Below, piece after piece: positions 22,740-33,464 of a stretch of 64,000 bases of DNA. Every line of letters begins with the position of its first letter. Position 1 is the first letter of the stretch. The position numbers and the translations under genes are program-made. The notes below the pieces were generated by a model that did no database searches, was not told where the DNA came from, and was given only the letters and a program-made list of their open reading frames with translations. Origin of the DNA: Primulina eburnea (taxonomy: Eukaryota > Streptophyta > Magnoliopsida > Lamiales > Gesneriaceae); assembly GCF_022965805.1 (NCBI RefSeq), contig NC_133106.1, forward strand, positions 35,267,913 through 35,331,912, read 5' to 3'.

Positions 22740-23738
22740 TTTTGTTTTCATTATCTCGTCTCTCAGTTTCGACCCTCGTTTTCCATCCGTAACAGCTACG
22801 CCGCCACACCACCCGACCGGCTCCTTCATCCGCTCCTCCGATTTGATTCCAGGTAAATTTAGGTGCTTAATGCTTCCATTTTGATATCACGTTTGCTCAG
22901 TTTGATTTCTTTTGAGATTCCGAAAACTGTGTTATTTTTCGAGTAAAAGAACGATGATTCACCTCTGTTTTCCTATAGTTTGTCAGTATTTCTGAAATTT
23001 TGATCTGGAAATGTATCGTGTGAATTCAGGATGTGAATAATCGAGACGCTTGAACTCGTCAAATGTCTAGGAAACCTTGTTTTTGTATTCAACCGGTTCT
23101 TTTTCTTTTTAAAAAAAATATTGTAGTTATCCGGAAGGCTTTGTTAAAAGGTGTGAATGGTATAATTGGAGGGTTTAACTGCGTAGCGTGATTGTATTCT
23201 CTAGTAGATGTTAATGGCAAAAAAAATTATTTCTGATGCTATTTCTATATTGCGAGCTGCTCTTTGGTTTATTAGCTATTTTGTGTTGTCAGAGGCATTA
23301 CCTTGTTGCTGTATTGGTTGAAACTTTTCATTATGTATGTGGGCTATTTCTATATTGCGAGCTGCTCTTTGGTTTATTAGCTATTTTGTGTTGTCAGAGG
23401 CATTACCTTGTTGCTGTATTGGTTAAAATTTTTCATGATGTATGTGGGTTATTTCTATATTGCGAGCTGCTCATTGGTTTATTAGTTATTTTGTGTTGTC
23501 AGAGGCATTACCTTGTTGCTATATTGGTTGAAACTTTTCATGATGTATGTGGGCTATCTCATCATGCAAACTAACTTCAGAGATGAAAATTATTATTTGT
23601 GGAATCAACGTTACACTAACATGAAGCCTTCAACTTTACATGTCTCCTTTTCTTGTTGAGCAGCGGAATTTATTTCTTCTTTCTCACGGTCATGGTTATA
23701 CCATTTTTTTCAGGCTATAATTATTTCTTAGTGTCAAG
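22740..23738 (+). promoter_or_regulatory. Leader and leader intron of the YL1-like gene
   Basis: A CT-rich leader near 22740-22852 ends at a consensus donor (TTCCAG|GTAAATTT at 22852/22853). A late acceptor such as TTTTTTTCAG near 23713 leads to the coding exon at 23739. The intron contains the 105-bp tandem repeat described separately. Confidence 0.5.
23238..23552 (+). repeat. 105-bp tandem repeat, three units
   Basis: Three near-identical units start at 23238, 23343 and 23448 (GCTATTTCTATATTGCGAGC and so on, ending TATGTATGTGG), followed by a short partial fourth. The period is a multiple of three and the array is open in one frame, giving a 112-aa ORF of three 35-residue repeats (LFLYCELLFGLL, AILCCQRHYLVAVL). 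It lies inside the probable leader intron, so translation is unlikely. Confidence 0.93.
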
Positions 23739-25155
23739 ATGTCACTAAGTGCTACTTTTGCCAGCCCAGTTACAACTCTATCGATTGGTATGTTATGTCA
23801 TCTCAGAAAATCTATTCCATTGGCGTTTCTGAAATAACATGCCTTGGTTCTTTGAGTACGTCTGCACATAATAAATCCTATTATATGGAGCAGTAACGTG
23901 TGCCTGTAAAATCACAAGAAAGGTTGATTGGTTGCATAAAATGCTCTTTCTCTTTTGTCGATGCCGGAAAATTTATGTTTTTTATATCTGGTTCGTGTGA
24001 ATTTCACTTTGTGGTTTTTTCGTAACATATCAACAAATTCTGTTGAGGAGTCTACCTCAGCATTATTCAGATATGTTTTCATGCATTTATGTGCATGTGG
24101 ACAATTTGAAATGAGCCATACTCGGGAGTGCACATAAATTTAATAGTTAATGCCTTTGAATTACGTTTCTACAGTAAGATCAGAAGTTCAATGTCTGAAG
24201 CCAAAGAAGAATGTTTATTTCATTCCAGTTGAGCTTAAGTCACTCCATTTGCAGCGTTCTTTTCGAGCAAAGCACGCTTCAATATGTGCTGCTTCCCTGG
24301 TAATTATGTTGTACCTGAGATTTTATTTACTTTTTGCCAATTGATTTTGTAATGATGACTTTAAGAGAGGATCTTCTCTTTTTATCGAGTCTTTAAGTTT
24401 GGCACTAGGAGTTTTCTTTCTGAAACAATCATCTGACTTTAGAAAAGATTACTATTCCTACTGAAGATTAACATAGGGTTTAGCTTCTATTTAGTCTATC
24501 ATGTGGTTGTGGCTGTGGTGAGTGAGGAAAATATGTTCACAGGACAGTTCTTTATGATTACTACTCGTACTGATTGCTTATCTTAAACTGCAGAATGCCA
24601 CTTGTGCTGCAGAGCAGACACAAACAGTCACAAGGCAATCTTCTACCATTACCGTTGCACCTATTCAAGGTACTAATCACCTTTTTCATCCTTCATTCTA
24701 ATTTACGGGGAGTTAGCAGACGCAAACAGTCTTAAAGTCTTTGTTTTGTTTTGTTATTTGTTTTTTTGGTGCATTCTGGAATCTGGTGGAAGAACGGAGA
24801 ACCTGATAGTTTTATTCCACCTCTTTAACTTTCCTGCTTTTCATGTTAACCGTTGAAACCACATCTCTTCTGACAAAATACTTTGCACTTCCACTTCCAA
24901 GTAAACGAGTCCTGCATTCTCTTCCATGCATTTGAAATAATCTTGTAATGGATTCCAGGAAAGGAGAAATCTCCGGAACTCGATGATGGTGGAACAGGAT
25001 TTCCACCACGTGATGACGATGGTGGCGGCGGTGGTGGCGGTGGCGGTGGTGGGCACTGGTCCGGTGGATTTTTCTTTTTTGGCTTCCTTGCTTTTTTGGG
25101 TTTCTTGAAGGACCAAGAAAGCGAAGGACCTTATCGAGAAGAAAGGAGAAGATGA
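23739..25155 (+). CDS. Glycine-rich chloroplast protein, YELLOW LEAF 1-like
   Basis: Four coding exons: 23739-23787, 24175-24299, 24594-24669 and 24959-25155; the product is 148 aa. The N-terminus is Ser/Thr-rich with basic residues (MSLSATFASPVTTLSI, then KSLHLQRSFRAKHASICAAS), as expected for a chloroplast transit peptide. The C-terminal half has the conserved KSPELDDGGTGFPPRDDD, a run of 11 glycines, HWSGG and a single short hydrophobic segment FFFFGFLAFLGFLKD. This pattern matches, from memory, the plant proteins named YELLOW LEAF 1, implicated in chloroplast biogenesis and ATP synthase assembly. All four splice junctions are GT/AG with matching phases. Family naming is moderately certain; plastid targeting is inferred from composition. 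Confidence 0.75.
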
Positions 25156-25564
25156 GGGGATAATTGATTATGATATAATCACTACATATCTTGTGTTATG
25201 TTCCCTGATACTTAATAATATAAATAATAATGAATACGTTTGATATTTTTTAATATATTATATTATTAGCAATTTAACCCTTGAATATATATGCTAAAAA
25301 AATCAATAATGACGTGAAGTTGGTCCATAGAGATCCAAATTTTTACCCTTAATCGGTCGAATTAAAATGAAATCTAATTAATATTTGTATGTGAGTGTGA
25401 GTAATTATTTTCTTTTTAATTTTAAAGGAAAGGACGAAGCAATATCGGTAAAATTTATATTTTTTTCCAAGTACATTTAATGAAGACTTGAAAAGGTTAT
25501 TGAACATCATTAAATTGATAATTAAATTTAAGTAGGTAGGTTTAATAATTGTGAGTAGGTTATC

Positions 25565-25735
25565 TTGTGCGACGATCTCATGAATCTTTGTCTGTGTGAC
25601 GGTCAATCTTACCAATAATCATAATAAAAAGAATACTCATAGCGTAAAAAATAAAATTTTTTCATTGATGATCCAAATAAGAGATCGGTCTCAAAAAATA
25701 CTATCAGTAAGATCGATTTGCATAAGTTTTTGTCA
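25565..25735 (+). mobile_element. Palindromic-ended MITE, copy C
   Basis: Starts TTGTGCGACGATCTCATGAA and continues with AATAAAAAGAATACTCATAG, TTTTTTCATTGATGATCC and AAATAAGAGATCGGTCTC. It has the same orientation as copies D, E and G. Confidence 0.65.
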
Positions 25736-25859
25736 ATAATTATTATATTTTCATTTGATTGATTTGATTTCAATAATTTCTCATCACCAAATAACAATCG
25801 TGGCCAATTTTCCACCCTTTTGGCATTTATTCTATCAACGATTCCAACTTCTATATTCA

Positions 25860-26345
25860 CAGCAGTGACAACAAGATCTGAGTGTTGAGTACAAATCCGA
25901 AAGTTCTGCTATTCAATTTTTGATAGATGAATTCCATTAGAATCAAAATGATTAGCCAACAAAGCAGCCACTATGTTTCCGTCCGGATACGTATTACGTC
26001 GGTAGCCTACGCACAGAGATAGCACATGAAACAACATTCATTCCTCAATGCATTTACAGCTACCTACCACCTATTCTCAGATGCCGCAAGGGGTGAGACT
26101 ACACATAGATTGCTCTGTGGACGATGGCACAACTCCACTCTTGTTTGCCACAATCAAATCCTTCATGCATTTGCTTTTATTTATGCTGGGCAACAGAAAA
26201 TGCTTTGAAACTCTCCTTGAATCATATCCATTCGAGATATATGAGAGATATGGAGAGATTAAACCGTATAACACAATCGAAGAGAGCCGGATAATCTGCC
26301 ACCATTGAGTATTCAGCCTCCAAAAACTGACACTTTTCACTTAAC
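25860..26345 (+). other. Non-repetitive segment with a possible ankyrin-repeat relic
   Basis: One plus frame reads DCSVDDGTTPLLFATIKS, then GNRKCFETLLES, which recalls two halves of an ankyrin repeat (DGTTPLHFA and GNxxCxxxLLE). An upstream stop (ACA-TAG) and the missing context argue for a relic rather than a working gene. I could not find neighbouring exons. Confidence 0.2.
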
Positions 26346-26491
26346 TTTGTTTCAGCCTAACGCTTCGGCTTATTCCACGTTGTTTCGGATGTCGCCACAT
26401 TTCCATATTAAATTTTCTTTGAAGAATCATCCAAGTAAGCCTGCAAAAACAAGGAAAATATGGTTTTGGCCATATTTTTAGCAGTTATAAA

Positions 26492-26708
26492 CAGGGCGTC
26501 TTCAGAAATTTGGAGACCCTAGGCTATTTTTTTAGATAAATGTTTTATATAATTTTTTTTAAAATTAAATATACAAATATCACATAAAAACTGATGATTA
26601 AATGCACATAATTAATCAACAGTATCTAATATGCTACATAAAGAGGCCCTAACAAAAAGAGAGGCCTTAGGCGGCTGCCTAGGGCGCCTACCCCTAGAGC
26701 CGGCTCTG
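26492..26708. mobile_element. hAT-family MITE with exact 8-bp target-site duplication
   Basis: A 217-bp element starting CAGGGCGTC and ending GCCGGCTCTG. The terminal inverted repeats are short (CAGGGC versus CAGAGC) and the GC-rich subterminal stretches are complementary (GACCCTAGGC and GCCTTAGGCGG/GCCTAGGGCG). It is flanked on both sides by GTTATAAA (26484-26491 and 26709-26716). Eight-bp duplications are the hallmark of hAT transposition. It has no coding capacity. Confidence 0.85.
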
Positions 26709-26752
26709 GTTATAAAGGACCGTTATTAGCCATTCAAATAAAATAAACTATT

Positions 26753-26924
26753 AGACGGTCTCACGAATCTTTATCTGTGACACATGTCAACCGTACCGAT
26801 ATTTACAATAAAAAGTAATACTCTTAGCATAAAAATTAATATTTTTTCATGGATGACCCAAATAAGATATCTGTCTCACAAAATATATGATTCGTGATAT
26901 CATTTCACACAAATTTTTATTCGT
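26753..26924 (+). mobile_element. Palindromic-ended MITE, copy D
   Basis: AGACGGTCTCACGAATCTTT at the left, then AATAAAAAGTAATACTCTTA, TTTTTTCATGGATGACCC and AAATAAGATATCTGTCTCAC, ending ATTCGTGATATCATTTCACAC. It lies only about 40 bp from the hAT MITE. Confidence 0.75.
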
Positions 26925-28749
26925 AATTGGACCGGACCAAACTGAAAATCTAAATTTGGTTTAGTTTGTTTGATTGTAGTTTAGATTAAATTGGGCTTAA
27001 TCTTTACTATATTTTACTATATCCAGACCAACATATTACAATTATCTTAACCTCTTAACTTCCCGAGTTCACCTCCCATTGATCAAGTGATTAAATTAAT
27101 TAGTAAATTGACAACTAATTAAATGTTGACTGAATAAAAGATTTTAAATTTTATTTCTCATTAATTTTAAAAATAAAATAAATAAAGATATAATACATAC
27201 ATACAACATATGAAATTTATTCATAAACATTATATTATTTACACGAGGAGTATGCCTGAAAACTAATTGTTAACTGATACCGGAGTTCTCCTTTATAGAT
27301 GTCGGGAAGCAGGGGTAGCATGAAATATTCCTTATATAGGGTAGTCCGACCTCTTTAGCGGTTGAGGAAAAGCTTTATCCCAACGAATAAAGGATGTACA
27401 CATTTATAACCAAAACTAAATCCAAACAACTTACCATCTATATCATACGTCATGTTTTTATCAACTCGATGATTTATCATACCAAATCACATATTTTTGA
27501 GTAATGCAGTAAAATATTGATCAAAATATAAAATATATGTCATATATGATTTGTCACGTTGTCAAATATATAAATTATACATACAAAATCATGTGTCTTA
27601 TTATGTAGCATTATATCAATCTTTCGACATATTTGCATTAGTATAGCTGGACACAAACCTTTGACTTGTTGATTATCAAATAGGATGAGCCCCAATGGTT
27701 GAGTGGCCACCACCCAATCTACTGCCCTCTTGATTTCCCCGGCGGAACAGAGCTACTCCCTTTTCACTTGTCAATATCTCGCGTCCTCTCCTAAATTTTT
27801 TTTCTGAATCCAATCACAACAAAGGAAAAAAAACCATTCAATCTTTTGTCCAAGATTGTGCGCTCACACTCTATGTATCTCAACCAAGCAGCGGCTGCTC
27901 GATCCATCTTGTTAAACTGATCTTGCCTGCGGAGGTAAAAAAGAATTTTCGATTGTAAAAATCCCAATCTGCAAATTTATATTTTCTTTTCTTTTTTTAT
28001 GCTCCTGATATCCATGAATGATTTGGGAATGTTGGATTTTGTACCCTAATCCTAAGTTGCAGCAGAAGTTTGATTATTTTCTCTGTTCTTGGTGGATCTA
28101 ACATGAAATTCAGGCGATTACATCGGATATTTGCAGTCAGTATGCGTCCCATAGTTTGCATTTATCGGGATCCAATTGAATCTCGGGTTGGGTCTTCCGT
28201 TTGGTTATCTGGAACATTATAGTTTCGAATTGTGCTAATTGAGGGTTGGCTAGCGAATTTGAAGTAGACTGTATGAATTGGTTTAGTAAATTATGTTGCT
28301 TGAGAGGCAGATGTAGATTTGTTGGAGTAGTTCTTTTTAATGGCATGGCTTTTTCGAAATTTTTATGCTGAAGTCGGGAAATTAGGGAATGCTTTTACTA
28401 AATTATCAAAGCGAAATACCGTCCCCCTCCGTGGAATCCTTTGGAAGGTGTTCATATCTTGAAATTGTGGTTTGCTCCATCTTTCAAACTCAAACTATTT
28501 ATAATTCTGAAAGTTTCTTGCAATGATATGATCTCACGTACATAAAAATTGATTATCAGGTATTAGTATTGTAAAGATCAAATCTTCACCGGCGTCTTCA
28601 TTTTGGTTTTGGAGCAAGTGATTTGGAGAATGGTCCAAAGGTGTTTTATTTTTCAAATTATTTTTCCAATTCTTATATCATATTGCAATTTTTAATGTTT
28701 TTAATCCTTTTTTTAAAGGAATGGAGCGTATTAATGTTAAAGAAATACC
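26925..28749. other. Spacer and 5' leader region of the CBL gene
   Basis: AT-rich spacer to about 27.7 kb, then the likely leader of the CBL gene. A consensus donor (GCGGAG|GTAAAA near 27932) suggests a long leader intron before the coding exon at 28750. I see no other gene. Confidence 0.4.
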
Positions 28750-31700
28750 ATGTTGCAGTGCTTAGCAGGGTTCAAGCATTTATGTGCTCCATTGCTTCAA
28801 TGCTTTGAACTTGATACACAATCAAGGGGCCTCGAGGATCCTGAAATTCTTGCCAGAGAGACTGTGTGTATGCATTACATCCACAATCTTTTTTAGTCAA
28901 CCTCTTCGATGCCCAACCCCTGTAAAATAAAACTAAAGGAAAAGGAACCTGCAACATACAATCGACAAGATAAGAATATGGATTTAAGATATCCTATCTC
29001 CATTCCTGATCTCATGATGTTTGTTGAAAAAATGAGATCTGAAAATGTTTACCTTTTTGCTCTTCAAAACAGTGGTTTTGAGTTCTTTTGTCTTATCTTA
29101 CCTCTAGATAAGATGGTATTTTTTGGACAGAAATTTTCCATTTTTATGAAATGAAATTTCTTCATGGATCGCCTAGAAAAGGAAAATGATTAATTTAATG
29201 AAGACTCAAAGGGAGTGTTTCACTGTAAAACCGGGATCTATTGAAGCATATTAAGCCGGATCTTCATGAAAAGAATGCTGCTATCCGCGTTACTTTTGAA
29301 AGGCTAACAACCTGATATTGTCATTCAGTTGCTACAGCAGTAAAAAAAGTGTTGATGGAGATAGGTCATAAGCACTATTATCTTGTTCACTGCCCTCCAT
29401 TTTCTTTCGGCTATATTCATATGTTATTCTCTAGCATGACTAGATATGCAGCTTTTTTTTTTAATTGAATTTTCCTTTTATGCAGTTAGTGTAAGTGAAA
29501 TAGAAGCACTTTATGAGCTGTTTAAGAAGATCAGCAGTGCTGTGATTGATGACGGGCTGATCAACAAGGTTCTTACTATATTAGCACAGATAAAAAAATT
29601 CATGTTGTTTGGATGTATAAATATCCTTATGGGCTAACATGTCCACGGGTTGCGTATATGCTTTTTTAGCACCATAACCCTTTCAACATCAGTCATGTAA
29701 TTCAAACTTCTCTTCATTGTTTTGCAGGAAGAATTTCAATTAGCATTGTTCAAGACAAACAAAAAAGAGAGTCTGTTTGCCGATCGGGTACTTTACAATG
29801 TTTAAACATGTTTTATCAACAATTTGGTGGATGCTTTTAAGTAAAAAGTTTGTAATCATGCATTATCAAAGTTCTTTTCATGTACAATCCTTGAGTGTCC
29901 CCAATGGGCACCAGCATGCAGTGAGATTGTAGTTTTACATCAGACATGTTGATGCAGGCGAAGTGTTAGACACTAATATAAAATGATATGCTGCAATCTA
30001 TGCACAACTATTTTAATGAGAATTTTAAATGCATCTTTCATTAACTCTAAGTAATCCTTGGGATAACACTTCCTGAAGACGACTAAGGTTGCGTGTAGGG
30101 TCATTGCCCAGATACTTAGAAATCTTCCCTCGGCCTTTCTATTTCCTTCAACTGGAACATAATTTTATTTTCCATAAAACAAATCTTGTATTTGTGATTG
30201 TTCGTCCTTACATATGACGAGTTGTGTTTATTTTTGGATATTACCTTGCACGAATGTTCAGAAGTTTAGAAGAGTATGAAAAAAATTTCATGTGTCTCTT
30301 CTCATAAACATTTCTTGGAGCAGGTTTTCGACTTGTTTGACACCAAACATAATGGAATTCTTGGTTTTGAGGAGTTCGCTCGTGCACTCTCTGTATTCCA
30401 TCCAAATGCTTCTATTGATGATAAGATTGAATGTATGTTGAATATCTGATACTCCCGTTATGAGGCTCTGTTTAGCTCTTGGAGACTTTCTGATATTCAT
30501 GCCATTCTGACTTATAAATTTTTCCCACTGCAGTTTCTTTTCAATTGTATGATCTCAAGCAGCAAGGTTTTATCGAGAGGCAAGAGGTGAACATTTCCCA
30601 CTTTGTATTTTTCGCTCTAGCGGAGATATAATTCTGTTGACCCTTTGAAGTCTGTGCTGCTGCTTCTGTAGTTCAGTCTGTTTGTTTGGATATCTTAACC
30701 TATTACTCCTTTATTTGTCAGCTTTTATGTACCCATATATATACAGATGTACATATATTATGTAAATATTATGATTCTCGAGTAATAGTGACTGTACACA
30801 TGCTTAACAAGAGAAGCAGGAAAACGGAAACCTTTCCCCACGTGTATTGCATTTTTGCTTGATGATTATACATTGTGTGAAGCATATGTTTGTTATAACC
30901 ACAATGTACAGCTTGTAATGCGTCTTGTGTGCGTGTGTTGTGATTATTTTATCATCCATTGCTTTTTGGATAGGGGATTCTTCATAATAACTCTAATGAT
31001 GTCAATATCTGTGGTGTGTTCAAGGACATACAACCTTCATCAAAGCATTTCAAATTTATTCCCTTTTCTTTTACTTTAATTAATGAGACTCTGAATGCTC
31101 AAGGATTGAAGTTTATCTTTTGCCTTTTAGTATCTTCTAGATTTATTCCCATCGCCACTGGTTGGGCATGGGATAACATATGTCTCAACAGTTGAGAGAT
31201 CCTCAATACAGACCTTGTAAATTTGCTTGAATATGTGATTTGGAAAATTGAGGAGTCCTGTAACATGTCAAGTTACTTTTATGCTAGTTGTTCAATCGAA
31301 AATGGAACTGCATGCTTTATGAAAATATTTAAGCTGAAATTTGGTGTTAACCGTGTCCACATCCTGTCTAATCATACCCTAAATAACAAGTTCACGCAGT
31401 TGACCTATTTTATGTACTACAAGTGTTGAGAAGTAGCTCAAATTGTTGCTTAAGGCTTAAGTCTTAAGTCTTAAATAGACGGCATAATGTCATTAAGTCT
31501 TATTTTACTAACATATTAATTTTATGGCTTGAAATATACAGGTAAAGCAAATGGTGGTTGCCACTCTGGCTGAATCTGGTATGAACCTGTCAGATGAAGT
31601 TATAGAGAGCATCATTGACAAGGTTGTTCATCTACCTAACTTTGTTTTGACCTTCTCATCTCTCCTATAAGTCCAAAAACTAACTCAAGGGGTGATTGTT

Positions 31701-32447
31701 CGAGAACTCTCTGGGATTTTATCCAATCGACGTGGGACAACTAACATCTCCCCCTCACCCCTCCCTTCAGTTAGTGAATGAAAACTAGACACTGTTGGTT
31801 GAATCGAACCACTCGAATGAAGAAGTTTGGCTTCTTGTCATTATATTACAGAGATTCTTAGTGGTCAATCGATAACATTAGTATTGGTTAATCGATGCTT
31901 TGTCATTTGTTTGAACTTGTTTTTATGTTTCATGGATATTTTAGTTCTATTTCAGACTTTTGAGGAAGCTGATACGAAGCATGATGGAAAAATTGATAAA
32001 GAAGAATGGAGAAGTCTAGTTTTGAGGCATCCTTCGCTTTTGAAAAACATGACACTTCAATATCTCAAGTATGTGCCAATTTTGGTGTCCGCATATCTAT
32101 TGTTACTTTAACTTCATGCAATTAAGAGTATGATGATGAACCCAAAAAGGACAGGCTATTTAGTGAAATAATTATGTGCCTGTCCAAAGTGAGAAAATGT
32201 ACTTGTGGAAACTCACGAGATAAAAACTTCGGCACCTGAATCTTTGGGAATCATGCAGACTCGAATTTGTTGAGATATTTTCTTGTACTGCCATAAAATT
32301 TATGCGATCAGAAAATATTGTGCTTGTGTGAATTTATGTGCTGGCATCATGCATCGTAAGTTAGCTGATTGCATGTTCTTCCTTAACAGGGACATCACGA
32401 CGACGTTCCCAAGCTTTGTATTCCACTCGAGAGTCGAGGATACCTGA
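28750..32447 (+). CDS. CBL2: Calcineurin B-like calcium sensor, CBL2/CBL3 type
   Basis: Eight coding exons: 28750-28867, 29486-29568, 29728-29787, 30324-30432, 30534-30586, 31542-31622, 31956-32068 and 32390-32447; the product is 224 aa (family about 226). The protein has four EF-hand-like units. The core is near-identical to CBL2/3: [80 protein letters not shown] and [16 protein letters not shown]. The C-terminal FPSF motif is present ([13 protein letters not shown]), the usual CIPK24/SOS2 phosphorylation site. The N-terminus [18 protein letters not shown] replaces the usual MSQC but keeps cysteines at 4, 12 and 18, used for S-acylation and tonoplast targeting. CBL2/3 recruit CIPK kinases to the vacuole to regulate ion transport. 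The symbol is by family and position; CBL3 cannot be excluded. Confidence 0.94.
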
Positions 32448-33464
32448 TTCCCAGACGATGCATCCGAGTTTTCTTGTTTATAATAGATGTGATGATTTGT
32501 TTCTTATCAATGACTGCTATCTCGTGTGACAATTTTGTTGCGTTGTGTTTGTTTTTTCACCTTCTTGTCATGCTTTGACATATCGAAATCGTGTCCGGGT
32601 TCGCATTATTTAGTTGATCGTAAATTAGACTTAATAAAACTCGAATTTGTCGAAAGTTGACATTCAGGTTTGAAGCACCCACATCACTAACAAGAACCTT
32701 GCGACGAGAAAAACCTGATCCTTTAATGTCATTTTTGGTGTCGTACGGCACAATGAATTATGTGGTTCTGAATTTCTGATTAAATATTTCAGTTTCCGAT
32801 TATAACTCTAAAGTTTTCACTAATTCTAGATATCTCCCTATTTTAGAATATAATATGAATTTTTTGAAACTGGTCGAAATTTCCTTTTATGCTTAAAATC
32901 AGGAAAGAGTTGAGTTATAGTGATATATGTTTGGAAATTTCGACCAAATTACAGGGCATCCTAGAAAGTTCTGAGCGTCTTATGATTACGTTAAACGAGG
33001 TACATATGCTTGAATGTAATTAATTTGAAATTCCAATATCGTCAAACAACTTGTCACGCTATTAATTTGCAAGACAACTCATAAGTTTCATATATTTCAA
33101 CGTTCAATTCTCGTAAAATGTTTGGATCATTTTAAAAATGAGTGCCAAAACATCCTATGTCGTAGCAAAAATAAAGCTCGCCATACATGTGACCATATAG
33201 CAAATGCGGATCGAAGATATGGAAATGGTACATTGTAGTTCAAAATTCTAGATATGACAAGACGTCAAGACCATTGAGCGCACACAGCCTCGACAAAACA
33301 CAGAACCAGCAACTACATCCTTGGCTTACAATAGTCATAGGATAGATGAAACCATATTTAGTTCAAACAAAAAACAATTAAAAACATTCTAAACCATAAT
33401 AAAATAAAAATGCAGAAAAAAGCAAATAGAGTATGTCATATTAAGCAACCCAGTAGAGTAGTGT
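32448..33464. other. Convergent spacer between CBL (+) and HSP90 (-)
   Basis: Holds the 3' UTRs of two convergent genes and about 0.7 kb of AT-rich sequence. I see no further gene. Confidence 0.5.

Noticed and set aside
23236..23574. 112-aa plus-strand ORF
   Set aside because: It is the translation of the 105-bp tandem repeat inside a probable leader intron.
27240..27420. Possible retroelement fragment
   Set aside because: No open frame or terminal structure could be recognised.
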